64,000 nucleotides of DNA from UBA6168 sp964573725 (GTDB taxonomy: Bacteria; Bacteroidota; Bacteroidia; Chitinophagales; Saprospiraceae): assembly GCA_964573725.1 (NCBI GenBank), contig CAZNLJ010000019.1, positions 1 to 64,000 on the forward strand. The letters run 5' to 3'. Under the pieces are notes generated by a model. The model was not told the DNA's origin and made no database searches. It worked only from the letters and a program-made list of their open reading frames with translations. Positions 54,373-63,911 of this stretch are shown one piece after another; the stretch's first letter is position 1; each line of letters begins with the position of its first letter. Both the position numbers and the translations under genes were made by a program.

Positions 54373-54420
54373 GCCCGTCCAGCAAGAAACAAAACCTTGC
54401 TGGATGGGCATCCATTTTCT
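54373..54420 (+). terminator. hairpin terminator or attenuator before SusC
   Basis: A 14-bp stem (one G-T pair) pairs 54373-54386 with 54396-54409 around a 9-base A-rich loop. It is followed by the T-rich stretch attttctttt. It stands between the CBM protein and SusC genes, so it may limit transcription into susC. Confidence 0.65.
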
Positions 54421-54555
54421 TTTGCAAACGAATTCGACACCCGGGCTCGCTTGCCCCCGAACGGCTTCGCCATTCTGGAAAAGGGAGGTGGAAGACCTCG
54501 CTGTCACTTGCCGGCCTTCGTTTCCAAGGGTCCGTTCAACTATTAATTCTCCGAC

Positions 54556-57500
54556 ATGTCAAATCGCCTAATCGCTTTGTTCGCCTGTCTCTTGTGGACA
54601 GGATACGCCGCCGCCCAGCACCGGCTGACCGGTGTGGTCGCTGATGCCGACAGCCAGGAAACCCTGATCGGCGCCACCGTCGCCGTCAAGGGAACGGATT
54701 CCGGTACGGTGACGGACCTGGATGGCGGGTTCGAAATCCTGCTGGACGACCCGCAGGCTGTGCTGTTGGTCAGCTACACCGGCTATGAGGCCCTGGAAGT
54801 ACCGGTCGAGGGCAGGAGCTACCTGCAGGTCTCCTTGTCCAGCCAGTCCAAACTCCTCGACGAGGTGGTCGTGGTCGGTTATGGCGTTCAGAAAAAAAGC
54901 GTCGTGACCGGCGCCATTTCAAAAGTCAAGGCGGAAGATTTGCGCGACATGCCGGTCACCCGCCTGGAACAGTCGCTGCAGGGCCGTACCTCCGGGGTGC
55001 GGGTGACCGCCGCGTCCGGTCAGCCCGGTGCAGGTGCTACCGTCCGGATTCGGGGCACCACGACCATCGGGGATGCCAATCCCTTGTATGTCGTCGATGG
55101 GGTGCCGATCGAAGGGGGTATCGAGTACCTCAACCAAAGCGACATCGAATCGGTGGAAGTGCTCAAGGATGCAGCCTCCGCCGCCATTTACGGCGCCCGT
55201 GCCGCCAACGGTGTCATCATCGTCACCACCAGACAGGGCCGCAAGGGCGCCATGGAGGTCAATTACAGCGGCTACTACGGTGCGCAAAACCCCTGGCGCA
55301 AACTGACCTTGCTCAATGCCACGGAATATGGGATCTTGATGAACGAGGCTGCCGCCGCCGCCGGTCAACCGCTCCCGTTCGATGACCCTGCCGCCTTGGG
55401 GAAAGGTACCGATTGGCAGGATGCCGTGTTCAATCGCAATGCCCCCATGCAGAACCACGAACTCTCCATCGCCGCCGGAAACGACCGCTCCACCTATTAT
55501 CTCGCCTTCGGGTATTTTGCCCAGGAAGGGATCGTCGGAAACGGGAACGACAGCTACTGGCAACGTTTCACCACCCGGCTCAACGCCACCCATACCCTCT
55601 TCCCCCAGGTCCGCATCGGTAACAATTTCGGCTACACCCGGGTATTGGCCAGCTCCATCGCGGAAAATACCGAGTTCGGCTCCCCGCTCGGACGCGCCAT
55701 CAATCTCGATCCGGTCACCCCGCTGATCGAACAGGACCCGAATGTCCTCGCCGAACCTCGCTATGCCAACAACACCGACAGATTGGTCCGCAACAGCCAG
55801 GGACAGGTCTTCGGCATCTCGGATATCATCACTTCCGAAATCCTGAATCCCGTAGCGGCCCTGGAAGTCCTCCAAAACCAAGGATACTCCGATAAGTTCG
55901 TCGGCTCGGTCTTCGCGGAATGGGATATCATTTCCGGTCTCCGCTTCCGCTCGACCATCGGCGGCGACCTGGCTTTCTTCGGCGGCGAGGGTTTTACCCC
56001 GGAACACTATCTCAACGCCACCAACCTGGCCCTGACCACCGCCTACAACCGGGGATTCGGTCGCGGATTGGTCTGGAACTGGGAGAATACCCTCACCTAC
56101 GACCTGACGAAGGAACGCCACCACCTGACGCTCCTCGCCGGGACCACGGCCAAGAAATCCACGGGCCAATACCAAGCCGGCAACGTGTTCGGGGTTCCCG
56201 TCTCCCGCCTGGAGGACGCTTCCCTCCTCTATGCCACCGACCCCGCCAGCCAGACTTTCTTCGGCTATGAATACCAGAACACCTTGTCGAGCTACTTCGG
56301 TCGCCTCAATTACAATTTCGACGCACGCTACCTGTTGACGGCCCTCCTGCGGGTGGACGGCTCCTCCCGTTTCGGTTCCAATAACAAGTTCGGATTCTTC
56401 CCCTCCCTGTCGCTCGGCTGGGTGCTGACGGAGGAACCGTTCTTCCCCCGCAACAATGTGGTCAACTTCCTGAAATTCCGCGGTTCCTATGGGGTCAACG
56501 GCAGCGACCGCATCGGCGATTTCCGCTATGTCTCCACCGTCGGCGGCGGACGTAGCTATACCTTCGGCCTGTCCGACGACCTGGTAAACGGGGTCAGCCC
56601 CAATGCCATCGCCAATCCCGACCTGCGCTGGGAGGAGACGTCCCAGCTCGATATCGGCTTCGATGCAAAACTCTTCAAGGCGGTGGAACTGACGGTGGAT
56701 TATTTCAACAAACAGACCACCGGCATGCTCCTCGGGGTGGAAGTACCCGCTTATGTGGGGAACGCCGGCCCCATCGGCAACATCGCAAGCCTGGAGAACA
56801 AGGGCTGGGAATTGGAAATTCGCTATAACCCCCGCTTTGGCAACGGCTGGGAAGCCAACCTCTCCGGCAACCTCTCCTATGTGCAAAATACCATCCTGGA
56901 CCTGGGGGAAGACAAGACCTTCCTGCCCGGTCTCCAACGCTTCGGTCCCCAAGGCATCGAATTGACCCGTACCCTGGAGGGATTCGCCTATGAATCACTC
57001 TTCGGTTTCCGGACGGACGGACTCTTCCAAACCGAGGAGGAGGTCGCCGCCCATGCCAATGCCGATGGCAATCCGCTCCAGCCGAACGCCCGACCCGGTG
57101 ATATCCGCTTTATCGATGTCAATGGCGACGGCCGGATCGATGCGGATGACCGCACGGTCATCGGCGACCCGACACCCAACTGGACGTACGGCCTGAATTT
57201 GTCCCTGCGCTACCGGGGCTGGGACCTCATGGTGTTCGGACAAGGGGTGGCCGGTAACGAGGTCTACAACGCCACCCGCCGTTTCGACCTGCCCAAGGCC
57301 AATTTCACCGCCGCCGCCATCGACCGATGGACCGGAGTGGGTTCTTCCGACTTCTTCCCCCGCCTCAACCTCAATGACGGCGATCCGGCCACCGGGAACC
57401 AGAACCTCACCCGGAGCTCTGACTTTTGGGTCCAACGGGGCGATTTCTTCCGCATCAAAACCCTCCAACTCGGGTACAACCTGCCGAAACAGGCCGCCGA

Positions 57501-57672
57501 AAAGGTCGGTATGTCCCGCGCCCGTGTCTATGTGTCCGCCAACAACCTGCTGACCCTGACCCGCTACCAGGGCTTTGACCCGGAAATCGGTGCGGGTGCC
57601 GGCGTAGACAGGGGAATCTATCCGCAACCTCGGTTCTATTTGTTCGGCCTGAATGTCTCTTTCGGAAATTGA
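54556..57672 (+). CDS. SusC/RagA-family TonB-linked outer membrane transporter
   Basis: 1038 residues with a signal peptide (about 1-21). The carboxypeptidase-like domain (LTGVVADADSQETLIGATVAVKG, 24-105) is followed by the plug with LLDEVVVVGYGVQKKSVVTGAI and NPLYVVDGVPIEGG, then the barrel ending FYLFGLNVSFGN. With the SusD 56 bp downstream and a GH16 glucanase in the same direction, it probably imports beta-1,3-glucan (laminarin) oligosaccharides. It lies 222 bp after the CBM protein gene, beyond a terminator-like hairpin. Confidence 0.93.
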   Translation: MSNRLIALFACLLWTGYAAAQHRLTGVVADADSQETLIGATVAVKGTDSGTVTDLDGGFEILLDDPQAVLLVSYTGYEALEVPVEGRSYLQVSLSSQSKLLDEVVVVGYGVQKKSVVTGAISKVKAEDLRDMPVTRLEQSLQGRTSGVRVTAASGQPGAGATVRIRGTTTIGDANPLYVVDGVPIEGGIEYLNQSDIESVEVLKDAASAAIYGARAANGVIIVTTRQGRKGAMEVNYSGYYGAQNPWRKLTLLNATEYGILMNEAAAAAGQPLPFDDPAALGKGTDWQDAVFNRNAPMQNHELSIAAGNDRSTYYLAFGYFAQEGIVGNGNDSYWQRFTTRLNATHTLFPQVRIGNNFGYTRVLASSIAENTEFGSPLGRAINLDPVTPLIEQDPNVLAEPRYANNTDRLVRNSQGQVFGISDIITSEILNPVAALEVLQNQGYSDKFVGSVFAEWDIISGLRFRSTIGGDLAFFGGEGFTPEHYLNATNLALTTAYNRGFGRGLVWNWENTLTYDLTKERHHLTLLAGTTAKKSTGQYQAGNVFGVPVSRLEDASLLYATDPASQTFFGYEYQNTLSSYFGRLNYNFDARYLLTALLRVDGSSRFGSNNKFGFFPSLSLGWVLTEEPFFPRNNVVNFLKFRGSYGVNGSDRIGDFRYVSTVGGGRSYTFGLSDDLVNGVSPNAIANPDLRWEETSQLDIGFDAKLFKAVELTVDYFNKQTTGMLLGVEVPAYVGNAGPIGNIASLENKGWELEIRYNPRFGNGWEANLSGNLSYVQNTILDLGEDKTFLPGLQRFGPQGIELTRTLEGFAYESLFGFRTDGLFQTEEEVAAHANADGNPLQPNARPGDIRFIDVNGDGRIDADDRTVIGDPTPNWTYGLNLSLRYRGWDLMVFGQGVAGNEVYNATRRFDLPKANFTAAAIDRWTGVGSSDFFPRLNLNDGDPATGNQNLTRSSDFWVQRGDFFRIKTLQLGYNLPKQAAEKVGMSRARVYVSANNLLTLTRYQGFDPEIGAGAGVDRGIYPQPRFYLFGLNVSFGN

Positions 57673-57728
57673 CTGGTTCTTCCGTTTGCGAACTTCGAAA
57701 ACGGTAAAAATCTTAAAATAAAGTACTT

Positions 57729-59264
57729 ATGACCCGATATCGCTTCACCCCGCTTGTGCTGGTCCTCGTCCTGGGGCTGCTGCCGACTTCCTGCAGCAAG
57801 GACTTCCTGGAGCTTACCCCGCGCGGGACAGACCTGGAATCCAACTTCTACCGCAACGAATCCGAATTGTTCCAAGGATTGGTGGCGGTCTACGATGTGC
57901 TCGGTTGGGAGGGTACCGACGGATGGACCATGTTGCTGGGTCTGCTGAATGCCGCCGGTGACGATTGCTTCGCCGGTGGCAGCGATGCCTCCGACCAACC
58001 CGGCTGGGTGGCTTGGGACAATTTCTCCGTGACTCCCCTCGATGGCCCGCAACGAGGCCTCTGGCGGAAATACTTCGCCGGTATCTACCGGGCCAACCTC
58101 CTGCTTCAAAAACTGGAGACGGTGCCGGACCTCAATCCGGTTTTTTACGGCAGGACGGCTGCGGAACTCCGTTTCCTTCGCGCCTGGTTCTACTTCGACC
58201 TGGTGCGGCTCTTCGGATTTGTTCCGCTCCTGGAAGAACCGCTGGGCGCCGATGATATCTTCAATGTCCGGCAGGCTTCGCCGGAGGAGGTATACGATTT
58301 CATCGAAAGGGACCTCGCGGAGGCGGTATCCAGCCCTTTCCTCCCGGAAACCGTCCCGCCGGCCGAACTCGGCCGGGCAACGAAAGGGGCCGCACTGGCC
58401 CTGCTCGGTAAAGCCATTCTCTTCCGGAACGACAATGGTCGGATGCTGGAAGCTGCCACCTACCTGGAAGCCGTCATCAACAGCGGCCTGTATTTCCTGA
58501 TGCCGGAGCTCGCCGATGTCTTCAGGAAGGAAAACGAATTCGGACCGGAATCGGTCTTCGAAATCCAATATGCCTCGAACCGCCCCGGTGATTATGGCTG
58601 CTGCTTCCTCTCCGGTCCGGTCAACAATGCGACGGAAGGGAACTACAATGTGCAATTCTTCGGAATGCGTGATTATTCGGGCCCCTCTTTTGCCCCGGGC
58701 TGGAGTTTCTGTCCGGTCTCCCCGGACCTGGTCGAATTCATGGCGGGCGACTCCCGCCTGGCCTCCACCGTCATCGACGGCAACCAGCTCAAGGTCCAAA
58801 CGGGTGCCACCTATACGCCTGGGTTCCAGAATACCGATTATTTCATCCGGAAGTACGCTCCGTTGGCATCCGAAAGGGCGACCGATGGGGAAGCGGCCCT
58901 GGCCTGGGGTACGAACCTCCGGGCCATCCGGTTCGCCGATGTCTTGCTGCTGGCGGCGGAATGCCTGGTCAGGGGGGGTGGAGACGAAGCCACCGCCCGG
59001 CAATACCTCAACCGGGTACGTACCCGTGCCGGCCTGCAGCCCTATGTGGGAAACACTTCCGGGGCGGCCCTGCTCAACGCCATCTACCGGGAACGCCGGC
59101 TGGAACTGGCCACCGAAGGTCACCGCTTCTGGGACCTGGTACGCACCGGTCAGGCTGCGGATGTCTTGCCGGGTTTTGTTCCCGGCAAACATGAATATCT
59201 CCCCATCCCGCAACAGGAAATCGATTTGTCCCGCGGTGCCCTCCGCCAAAACGAAGGTTATTGA
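57729..59264 (+). CDS. SusD/RagB-family glycan-binding lipoprotein
   Basis: 511 residues with a lipobox LLPTSC (Cys22). Both SusD halves are present: TPRGTDLESNFYRNESELFQ at the start, and LLNAIYRERRLELATEGHRFWDLVRTG with LPIPQQEIDLS near the end. It would cap the SusC channel and bind the incoming glucan on the cell surface. It is followed 33 bp later by the PKD lipoprotein gene, giving the usual SusC-SusD-surface lipoprotein-hydrolase order of laminarin loci. Confidence 0.93.
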   Translation: MTRYRFTPLVLVLVLGLLPTSCSKDFLELTPRGTDLESNFYRNESELFQGLVAVYDVLGWEGTDGWTMLLGLLNAAGDDCFAGGSDASDQPGWVAWDNFSVTPLDGPQRGLWRKYFAGIYRANLLLQKLETVPDLNPVFYGRTAAELRFLRAWFYFDLVRLFGFVPLLEEPLGADDIFNVRQASPEEVYDFIERDLAEAVSSPFLPETVPPAELGRATKGAALALLGKAILFRNDNGRMLEAATYLEAVINSGLYFLMPELADVFRKENEFGPESVFEIQYASNRPGDYGCCFLSGPVNNATEGNYNVQFFGMRDYSGPSFAPGWSFCPVSPDLVEFMAGDSRLASTVIDGNQLKVQTGATYTPGFQNTDYFIRKYAPLASERATDGEAALAWGTNLRAIRFADVLLLAAECLVRGGGDEATARQYLNRVRTRAGLQPYVGNTSGAALLNAIYRERRLELATEGHRFWDLVRTGQAADVLPGFVPGKHEYLPIPQQEIDLSRGALRQNEGY

Positions 59265-59297
59265 GGACCCTCCCGGTCCTCTTCTAAATCCGGAATC

Positions 59298-60173
59298 ATG
59301 AAAAAAAATTATTTCCTCCTTTCCTCCTTCCTGCTACCTCTCCTGCTGCTTTCGGCCTGCGACCCGCAACAGGATGGCAAACCGGATATCGGGCTTCCGC
59401 CTGAAATCGTCTCCTTTTCCATCGATCCCTCCGGGGAACCGAACACCTATGTGCTGCGCAATACGACCCCGGGTACCTTCCAGCATAGCTGGGAATTCGA
59501 CGGTCGCCGTGCCGACGGGGATCCCGTCCTGGCTTATTTCCCGGTCAAGGGATCTTACGATATCCGGCTGACCGCCTTCTCGCGGGGCGGGTCTGCTTCC
59601 GCCGTCCAAACGCTGACAGTTCCGGAAGATGCGCCTTATGACTGCGCGACGGATCCGGTTATGGAATTCCTGACGGATTGTTCCGCCAAGACCTGGAAAT
59701 TGAATCCGGCCGCCGGTGCCCTCTGGGTGGGCCCCGCGGATGGCAGCCAGACCTGGTGGGCGAACCAGGCGTCGGACGTAGACCTGCGGGTCTGCGCCTT
59801 TGACGATGAATGGACCTTCACCCCGGACGGAACCATGACCTACGACCCGAAAGGGGATATGTGGGCGGAAGATTACATGGGTTTCAATTTCGAATGTATC
59901 CAAACCTCCCAGCTGTCCGCTTCCCAAGCCGCCTGGGCCGAGGGGACGCATGCCTTCGTCCTCTTGCCGGGTAGCCCGCCCCGACTGGCCTTGTCCGGAT
60001 TGGGTGCCTATATCGGCTTGCCGAAAGTGGCCAACGGTGCCGAAGTCAACCAGCCCCAGCAAGGGGTCACCTATGAAATCACCGGCATGCAGTCCGGTCC
60101 CGCCGGTGACCTGTTGGAATTGAGCATCAATTTCGGTCCCGGTATCTGGCGCTTTACTTTGCTGGCACCGTAA
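59298..60173 (+). CDS. surface lipoprotein with PKD-like domain, SusE-position glycan binder
   Basis: 291 residues with a lipobox LLLLSAC (Cys21). Residues about 35-110 resemble a PKD domain (GTFQHSWEFDGRRADGDPVLAYFPVKGSYDIRLTAFSRGG). Residues 120-290 form a second domain with many Trp and Phe (KTWKLNPAAGALWVGP, DDEWTFTPDGTMTYDP, FGPGIWRFTLLAP) that recalls proteins found with GH16 enzymes in laminarin loci of Bacteroidota. It has no catalytic motif, so glucan binding on the outer surface is likely. The exact family was not identified. Confidence 0.75.
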   Translation: MKKNYFLLSSFLLPLLLLSACDPQQDGKPDIGLPPEIVSFSIDPSGEPNTYVLRNTTPGTFQHSWEFDGRRADGDPVLAYFPVKGSYDIRLTAFSRGGSASAVQTLTVPEDAPYDCATDPVMEFLTDCSAKTWKLNPAAGALWVGPADGSQTWWANQASDVDLRVCAFDDEWTFTPDGTMTYDPKGDMWAEDYMGFNFECIQTSQLSASQAAWAEGTHAFVLLPGSPPRLALSGLGAYIGLPKVANGAEVNQPQQGVTYEITGMQSGPAGDLLELSINFGPGIWRFTLLAP

Positions 60174-60313
60174 ATGTCGGATAAATGCCATTGCAGGGGC
60201 CGTACCGCCCACCGGACTACCGAAACCACTTACCTTTACCCAATCGCCGGAAGCGCGCCCGCTTCGATTCCTCCGATTGCAGGAACGCCTCCGGCCACCA
60301 AACACCTACCACG

Positions 60314-61486
60314 ATGATCCGATACGGTAAATCCTTGTTGCTCCTCTCGCTGACGGCCATCGCCGCCTGCGGCAGCAAGACCGGGGGGGACGACCTCCCG
60401 CCGCTCCCCTCGCTCACCCTGAACGGAGTGAGCAAGTTCGAAGGGAATACTCCGGCTACCTTCGAATTCAAGGCCACCTTGTCCCAGCCAGGCAGCCAGC
60501 CCATCACCGTCGACTATACCACCCGCGACGGATCCGCCCTGGCCGGGGAAGATTATCTGGCGGCTTCCGGCACACTCACTTTCGATCCCGGTATCCGCGA
60601 ACGCACGGTTGAGGTCAGTATTCTCGGCGATACACTCAAGGAAGGGGATGAGGAGTTCGACTTGTTGCTTTCCAACCCACAAGGTGCGCAATTGCTTCTG
60701 ACTTCCGCCCGGGGTACCATCCGCAACGATGATACCTTCCTCCCCGGTGGTAACGAGGGCTATGTCACCCCGGCCAGTTATGCGGGCTACACCTTGGTCT
60801 GGCAGGACGAGTTCGATGGGGATGCCATCGATCCCACCCACTGGACCTACGACATCGGCAACAGCGGCTGGGGAAACAATGAATGGCAATATTACACGGA
60901 CCGTCCGGAAAACGCCTATCTCTCCGATGGCAAACTGGTCATCGAAGCGCGTAAGGAAAGCTTCGGAGGGGCGGATTACACTTCCGCCCGCATGAAAACC
61001 CAAGGGCTGCAGGAGTTCCAGTACGGTAGGATCGATATCCGCGCCAAATTACCCCTCGGACAGGGTATCTGGCCCGCCCTCTGGATGCTCGGATACAATA
61101 TAGGGACAATCGGATGGCCCAAATGCGGTGAAATCGACATCATGGAAATCATCGGCAGCGAACCGGCCAAACTGCACGGTACGGTCCATTGGGACGAAAA
61201 CGGGCATGCCAGCTTCGGTAACTCCGTCTCCCTGCCCGCCGGTACCTTCGCCGACGAATACCACGTCTTCTCCATCATCTGGGACGATAAGCAAATCCGC
61301 TGGCTCCTCGATGACGTGCCCTACAATACCGTCGACATTACCCCGCCGGGTCTTTCTGAATTCCATCACCCGTATTTCCTCCTTTTCAATATTGCTGTCG
61401 GCGGCAACTGGCCCGGCTATCCGGACGCCTCCACCGTGTTCCCCCAACGGATGTGGGTGGATTATGTCCGGGTATTCCAGCAATAG
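60314..61486 (+). CDS. GH16 endo-beta-1,3-glucanase (laminarinase) lipoprotein with Calx-beta domain
   Basis: 390 residues from the ATG at 60314, chosen because a lipobox (LTAIAAC, Cys19) follows; the frame is open upstream. Residues 33-140 are a Calx-beta domain (VDYTTRDGSALAGEDYLAASGTLTF in two parts). Residues 155-390 are GH16, with GGWGNNEWQYYT-like substrate loop (GNSGWGNNEWQYYTDR) and the catalytic GEIDIMEIIG: nucleophile Glu273, Asp275 and acid/base Glu278. The Met in the motif is typical of laminarinases. It cuts beta-1,3-glucan at the surface and feeds the SusCD pair upstream. Confidence 0.93.
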   Translation: MIRYGKSLLLLSLTAIAACGSKTGGDDLPPLPSLTLNGVSKFEGNTPATFEFKATLSQPGSQPITVDYTTRDGSALAGEDYLAASGTLTFDPGIRERTVEVSILGDTLKEGDEEFDLLLSNPQGAQLLLTSARGTIRNDDTFLPGGNEGYVTPASYAGYTLVWQDEFDGDAIDPTHWTYDIGNSGWGNNEWQYYTDRPENAYLSDGKLVIEARKESFGGADYTSARMKTQGLQEFQYGRIDIRAKLPLGQGIWPALWMLGYNIGTIGWPKCGEIDIMEIIGSEPAKLHGTVHWDENGHASFGNSVSLPAGTFADEYHVFSIIWDDKQIRWLLDDVPYNTVDITPPGLSEFHHPYFLLFNIAVGGNWPGYPDASTVFPQRMWVDYVRVFQQ

Positions 61487-61569
61487 GCACCTTCGTTCCG
61501 GACGATTCCTGTTGCCCATGCCCTTGCTTGTTGCGAGGCTTGTCCTGGCGGACCTTTCCGTTTCCTGCA

Positions 61570-61619
61570 AAACGAAGAAAAAAGCCGAGGCCTTTCGGGT
61601 ACACCCGAAGGGCCTCGGC
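61570..61619 (-). terminator. strong hairpin terminator between convergent genes
   Basis: A 17-bp stem with one mismatch pairs 61584-61600 with 61603-61619. On the minus strand it is followed by TTTTTTC, so it ends the transcript of the 61669-62219 genes. It can also stop GH16 transcription from the other side. Confidence 0.8.
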
Positions 61620-61668
61620 CATTTGTCGGCAGGCGGCTCCTGATCCGATGGGCCTTACGGCCATCCGG

Positions 61669-61902
61669 TCAGGATCGGGAGGTCGTCGTTTCCTGTCCTT
61701 CGGTGTGGTCCGTCCGGCAACTTCCTCCCGCGCAGTTTCCCGCCGCACAGCCGAAGGCGAACAATCCCATCGCGGCGAAATACATGCCGAAGGCCACACC
61801 GACCCACTGCTTGTCCAACCCGGATTGTACGGAGATCAACATCCCTATCAGCAGGTAAATAACCCGGGTATAGGTCCACCCGGTCAACATTCTTTCTCGC
61901 AT
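61669..61902 (-). CDS. small Cys-rich membrane protein
   Basis: 77 residues from the ATG at 61902 (the frame is open further upstream but not protein-like). Two transmembrane helices (about 13-28 and 36-52) are followed by FGCAAGNCAGGSC, with three Cys at 52, 57 and 62, and a polar tail. Similar short proteins are common in Bacteroidota beside the DUF2892 protein encoded upstream here. The Cys cluster could bind a metal or handle sulfur. Function unknown. Confidence 0.65.
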   Translation of the reverse strand: MRERMLTGWTYTRVIYLLIGMLISVQSGLDKQWVGVAFGMYFAAMGLFAFGCAAGNCAGGSCRTDHTEGQETTTSRS

Positions 61903-62015
61903 GGTCGATTCATTTGTCTGGTGATGAAATAATCGGCGCGGAGGGGTGGCAACGGCCCGTCCGTCATCCTGTCCTTTTGCCGGCCGGCGCTTGTCCGCCG
62001 TCGCCCCGTGCCGGA

Positions 62016-62219
62016 TCAGTCCCGCGGCCGCGTCCGTATGCCGAATAGCAGGTACAGCGGGCAAATTCCGGAAAGGCTGGTCAGGACGAATACCGCCGCC
62101 AAGGCCAACAGGATGACGGCGGTCGTTCCGGAGATGATTCCTGTAGCATACAATCCAGCCAGGACAGCCGCCGTGGCAAGCCGGATGATACGGTCTGTGG
62201 TTCCTATGTTTCGCATCAT
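62016..62219 (-). CDS. DUF2892 (YgaP-like) small inner membrane protein
   Basis: 67 residues starting MMRNIGTTDRIIRL, the conserved opening of the DUF2892/YgaP transmembrane family. Two helices (about 14-30 and 34-50) are followed by SGICPLYLLFGI, whose CPLY segment is the family's second signature. In some bacteria this domain is fused to a rhodanese, which suggests a role in sulfur transport, but no rhodanese is present here. It is transcribed toward the Cys-rich 77-residue gene, 113 bp away. Confidence 0.85.
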   Translation of the reverse strand: MMRNIGTTDRIIRLATAAVLAGLYATGIISGTTAVILLALAAVFVLTSLSGICPLYLLFGIRTRPRD

Positions 62220-62455
62220 TTTATGGATGTTTAACGGGTGAATTTGTACCGCACCGACCCGCTCCGGTTCCACCGGGCTCACGGAAACCCGAATTATCCG
62301 GAATTCTCCGGGACGTGCCGCTTTTGCGTAAAGGTGGGTGTTTTGCAACTTACGTAAAATGACTTTTGTTACATGCGGCCAGGTTCTGCGGGAATGGCAG
62401 CTATATCCTTACCCGGTTCCCGCCGGGCATAGCCGGCAGGTTGCGGCGGAAAGGG

Positions 62456-62887
62456 TCAGGCGGTATGCCCCTGTCGCCGTCCGACACGCCACCCCCATAC
62501 AGCCACCGTCAGGAAAGGAATGCAGGATCCTGCTACAGCGGGGTCTTGTCCCAGGATGCCGGCAAAAAGAATAAAGGAAAGGAGGCTGCCCAGCAATGCC
62601 ATGCCGGCCAACAGGATGCCGGGTCGTGGCCGCGGGAGCAAGGTGTTCCCGATGAGTAACAATTGTCCCGACAATGGTAAGATTACGAAAGGGTGCAGGA
62701 CCGACTGGGGGGCGGTCGTCAGTTTTTCCAATATCGTTCCTTCCATTTCGAACAAGAAAGCCGATTGGCTTCCTCCCCCCCAACGGAGGTAGGCCATGCC
62801 GGAGGTCAGCACCAGGGCGGCGCCGAGGGACCGGACCTGCCGGTCGGTCCATTTCCATCGGCCGGGAATCTTTTCATTCCAGCTCAT
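62456..62887 (-). CDS. four-helix membrane protein of unknown function
   Basis: 143 residues from the ATG at 62887, which lies inside the end of the metallo-hydrolase gene (14-bp overlap). Helices are predicted at about 21-36, 65-83, 90-112 and 118-134. The loop after helix 1 (RWGGGSQSAFLFEMEG) and the HPFVILPLSGQLLLI segment look conserved in type but match no family I know. Translational coupling suggests a link with the PqqB-like enzyme. Confidence 0.6.
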   Translation of the reverse strand: MSWNEKIPGRWKWTDRQVRSLGAALVLTSGMAYLRWGGGSQSAFLFEMEGTILEKLTTAPQSVLHPFVILPLSGQLLLIGNTLLPRPRPGILLAGMALLGSLLSFILFAGILGQDPAVAGSCIPFLTVAVWGWRVGRRQGHTA

Positions 62888-63857
62888 ACCGGTCGAATAG
62901 TTGTGCAATCCGGAACCCGGCATCCGAGACCGTCCGATAGGCCGGGCTGTTCCGGTTGAGCAGGGGATTGGTATGGTTCAAGTGTAGGAAAACGACCTTT
63001 TGACGTTCCGAAAGCGGTAAGTCCGCCAAGTATTGCATGGTCTCCACAACAAATGGGTGGGGAATCTCCGACATGTCGCGGTGGGGCAATTCCGACCCGT
63101 CGAAAAAGGTGGCGTCCACCAATGCGAGGTCAACCTCCGCCAAGGCTTCTTCCAGGGAAATCTCCCAACGGTTCCATTTGTCGATATCCGGAATGAATAG
63201 AATGGTCCGTTTTGGTCCGACAATCCGGAAACCGACCGTTTCGGAGTACTCGTCCCGGTGCGGCACCAGGAAGGGGACAACCGACAACCGTTCGGACAAT
63301 TCCACCGGTCGGTCCGCCTCCATGGGCCGGAGCGTAATCCGGCTGTCCCGGACCAGTTGGCTCCAGGGGCCGTTCTCCGTCAGGAATTGTCGCATACGCG
63401 GCATCACATGGACCGGGACGGAGCTGGCGCCGAGCGCCTCCTTCCCCAGGTACATCAGGCCGCTGTAATGGCCGATGTGCCCATGGGTCAGGAATATCGC
63501 ATCCGGCGTGTCGTGTTCACTTTCCCAGTCCTGCCGCCCCAGCCACCGGAGCTGTTGGGGGAGGTCGGGTGTGGCTTCGACCAGGTATTTTTTTTGCGCC
63601 AAGGGATCGATGATGCCCAGGCAAACGACCTTCCGGGAAGGATCCGGTTCCCGGTGCAAGCGTTCGCAACATGCTTTCCGGCAACCGATATGCGGGGAAC
63701 CTGCATCCTGGACGGTTCCCAGGACGACCACCGCGGCTTTCCCCACGCCATCCGGCGTGGGCAAGACCGTTTGCCCCGCTACCTGGGCGACAAGCAGCAT
63801 CCCACCGCACACCCGGAGGAGGGGCCGGACAATCCGATGCATCGTGGAAGGTTTCAT
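62874..63857 (-). CDS. exported MBL-fold metallo-hydrolase, PqqB-like
   Basis: 327 residues with a signal peptide (about 1-29). The fold opens VVVLGTVQDAGSPHIGC (44-60), as in PqqB-related proteins, and has a Cys trio nearby (Cys60, Cys63, Cys64). The metal motif reads THGHIGH (124-130): the Asp of the usual THxHxDH is replaced by Gly. Later His residues are in PHRDEYS, and LHLNHTNPLL closes the site. No other PQQ genes are nearby, so PQQ synthesis is unlikely. A periplasmic hydrolase with an altered metal site is the safest description. Confidence 0.75.
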   Translation of the reverse strand: MKPSTMHRIVRPLLRVCGGMLLVAQVAGQTVLPTPDGVGKAAVVVLGTVQDAGSPHIGCRKACCERLHREPDPSRKVVCLGIIDPLAQKKYLVEATPDLPQQLRWLGRQDWESEHDTPDAIFLTHGHIGHYSGLMYLGKEALGASSVPVHVMPRMRQFLTENGPWSQLVRDSRITLRPMEADRPVELSERLSVVPFLVPHRDEYSETVGFRIVGPKRTILFIPDIDKWNRWEISLEEALAEVDLALVDATFFDGSELPHRDMSEIPHPFVVETMQYLADLPLSERQKVVFLHLNHTNPLLNRNSPAYRTVSDAGFRIAQLFDRYELE

Positions 63858-63911
63858 GGCATGCCCTTGGTGTTTGTCTTATGCAGGGCGGCGAAAAGCC
63901 GCTTTCACGGC

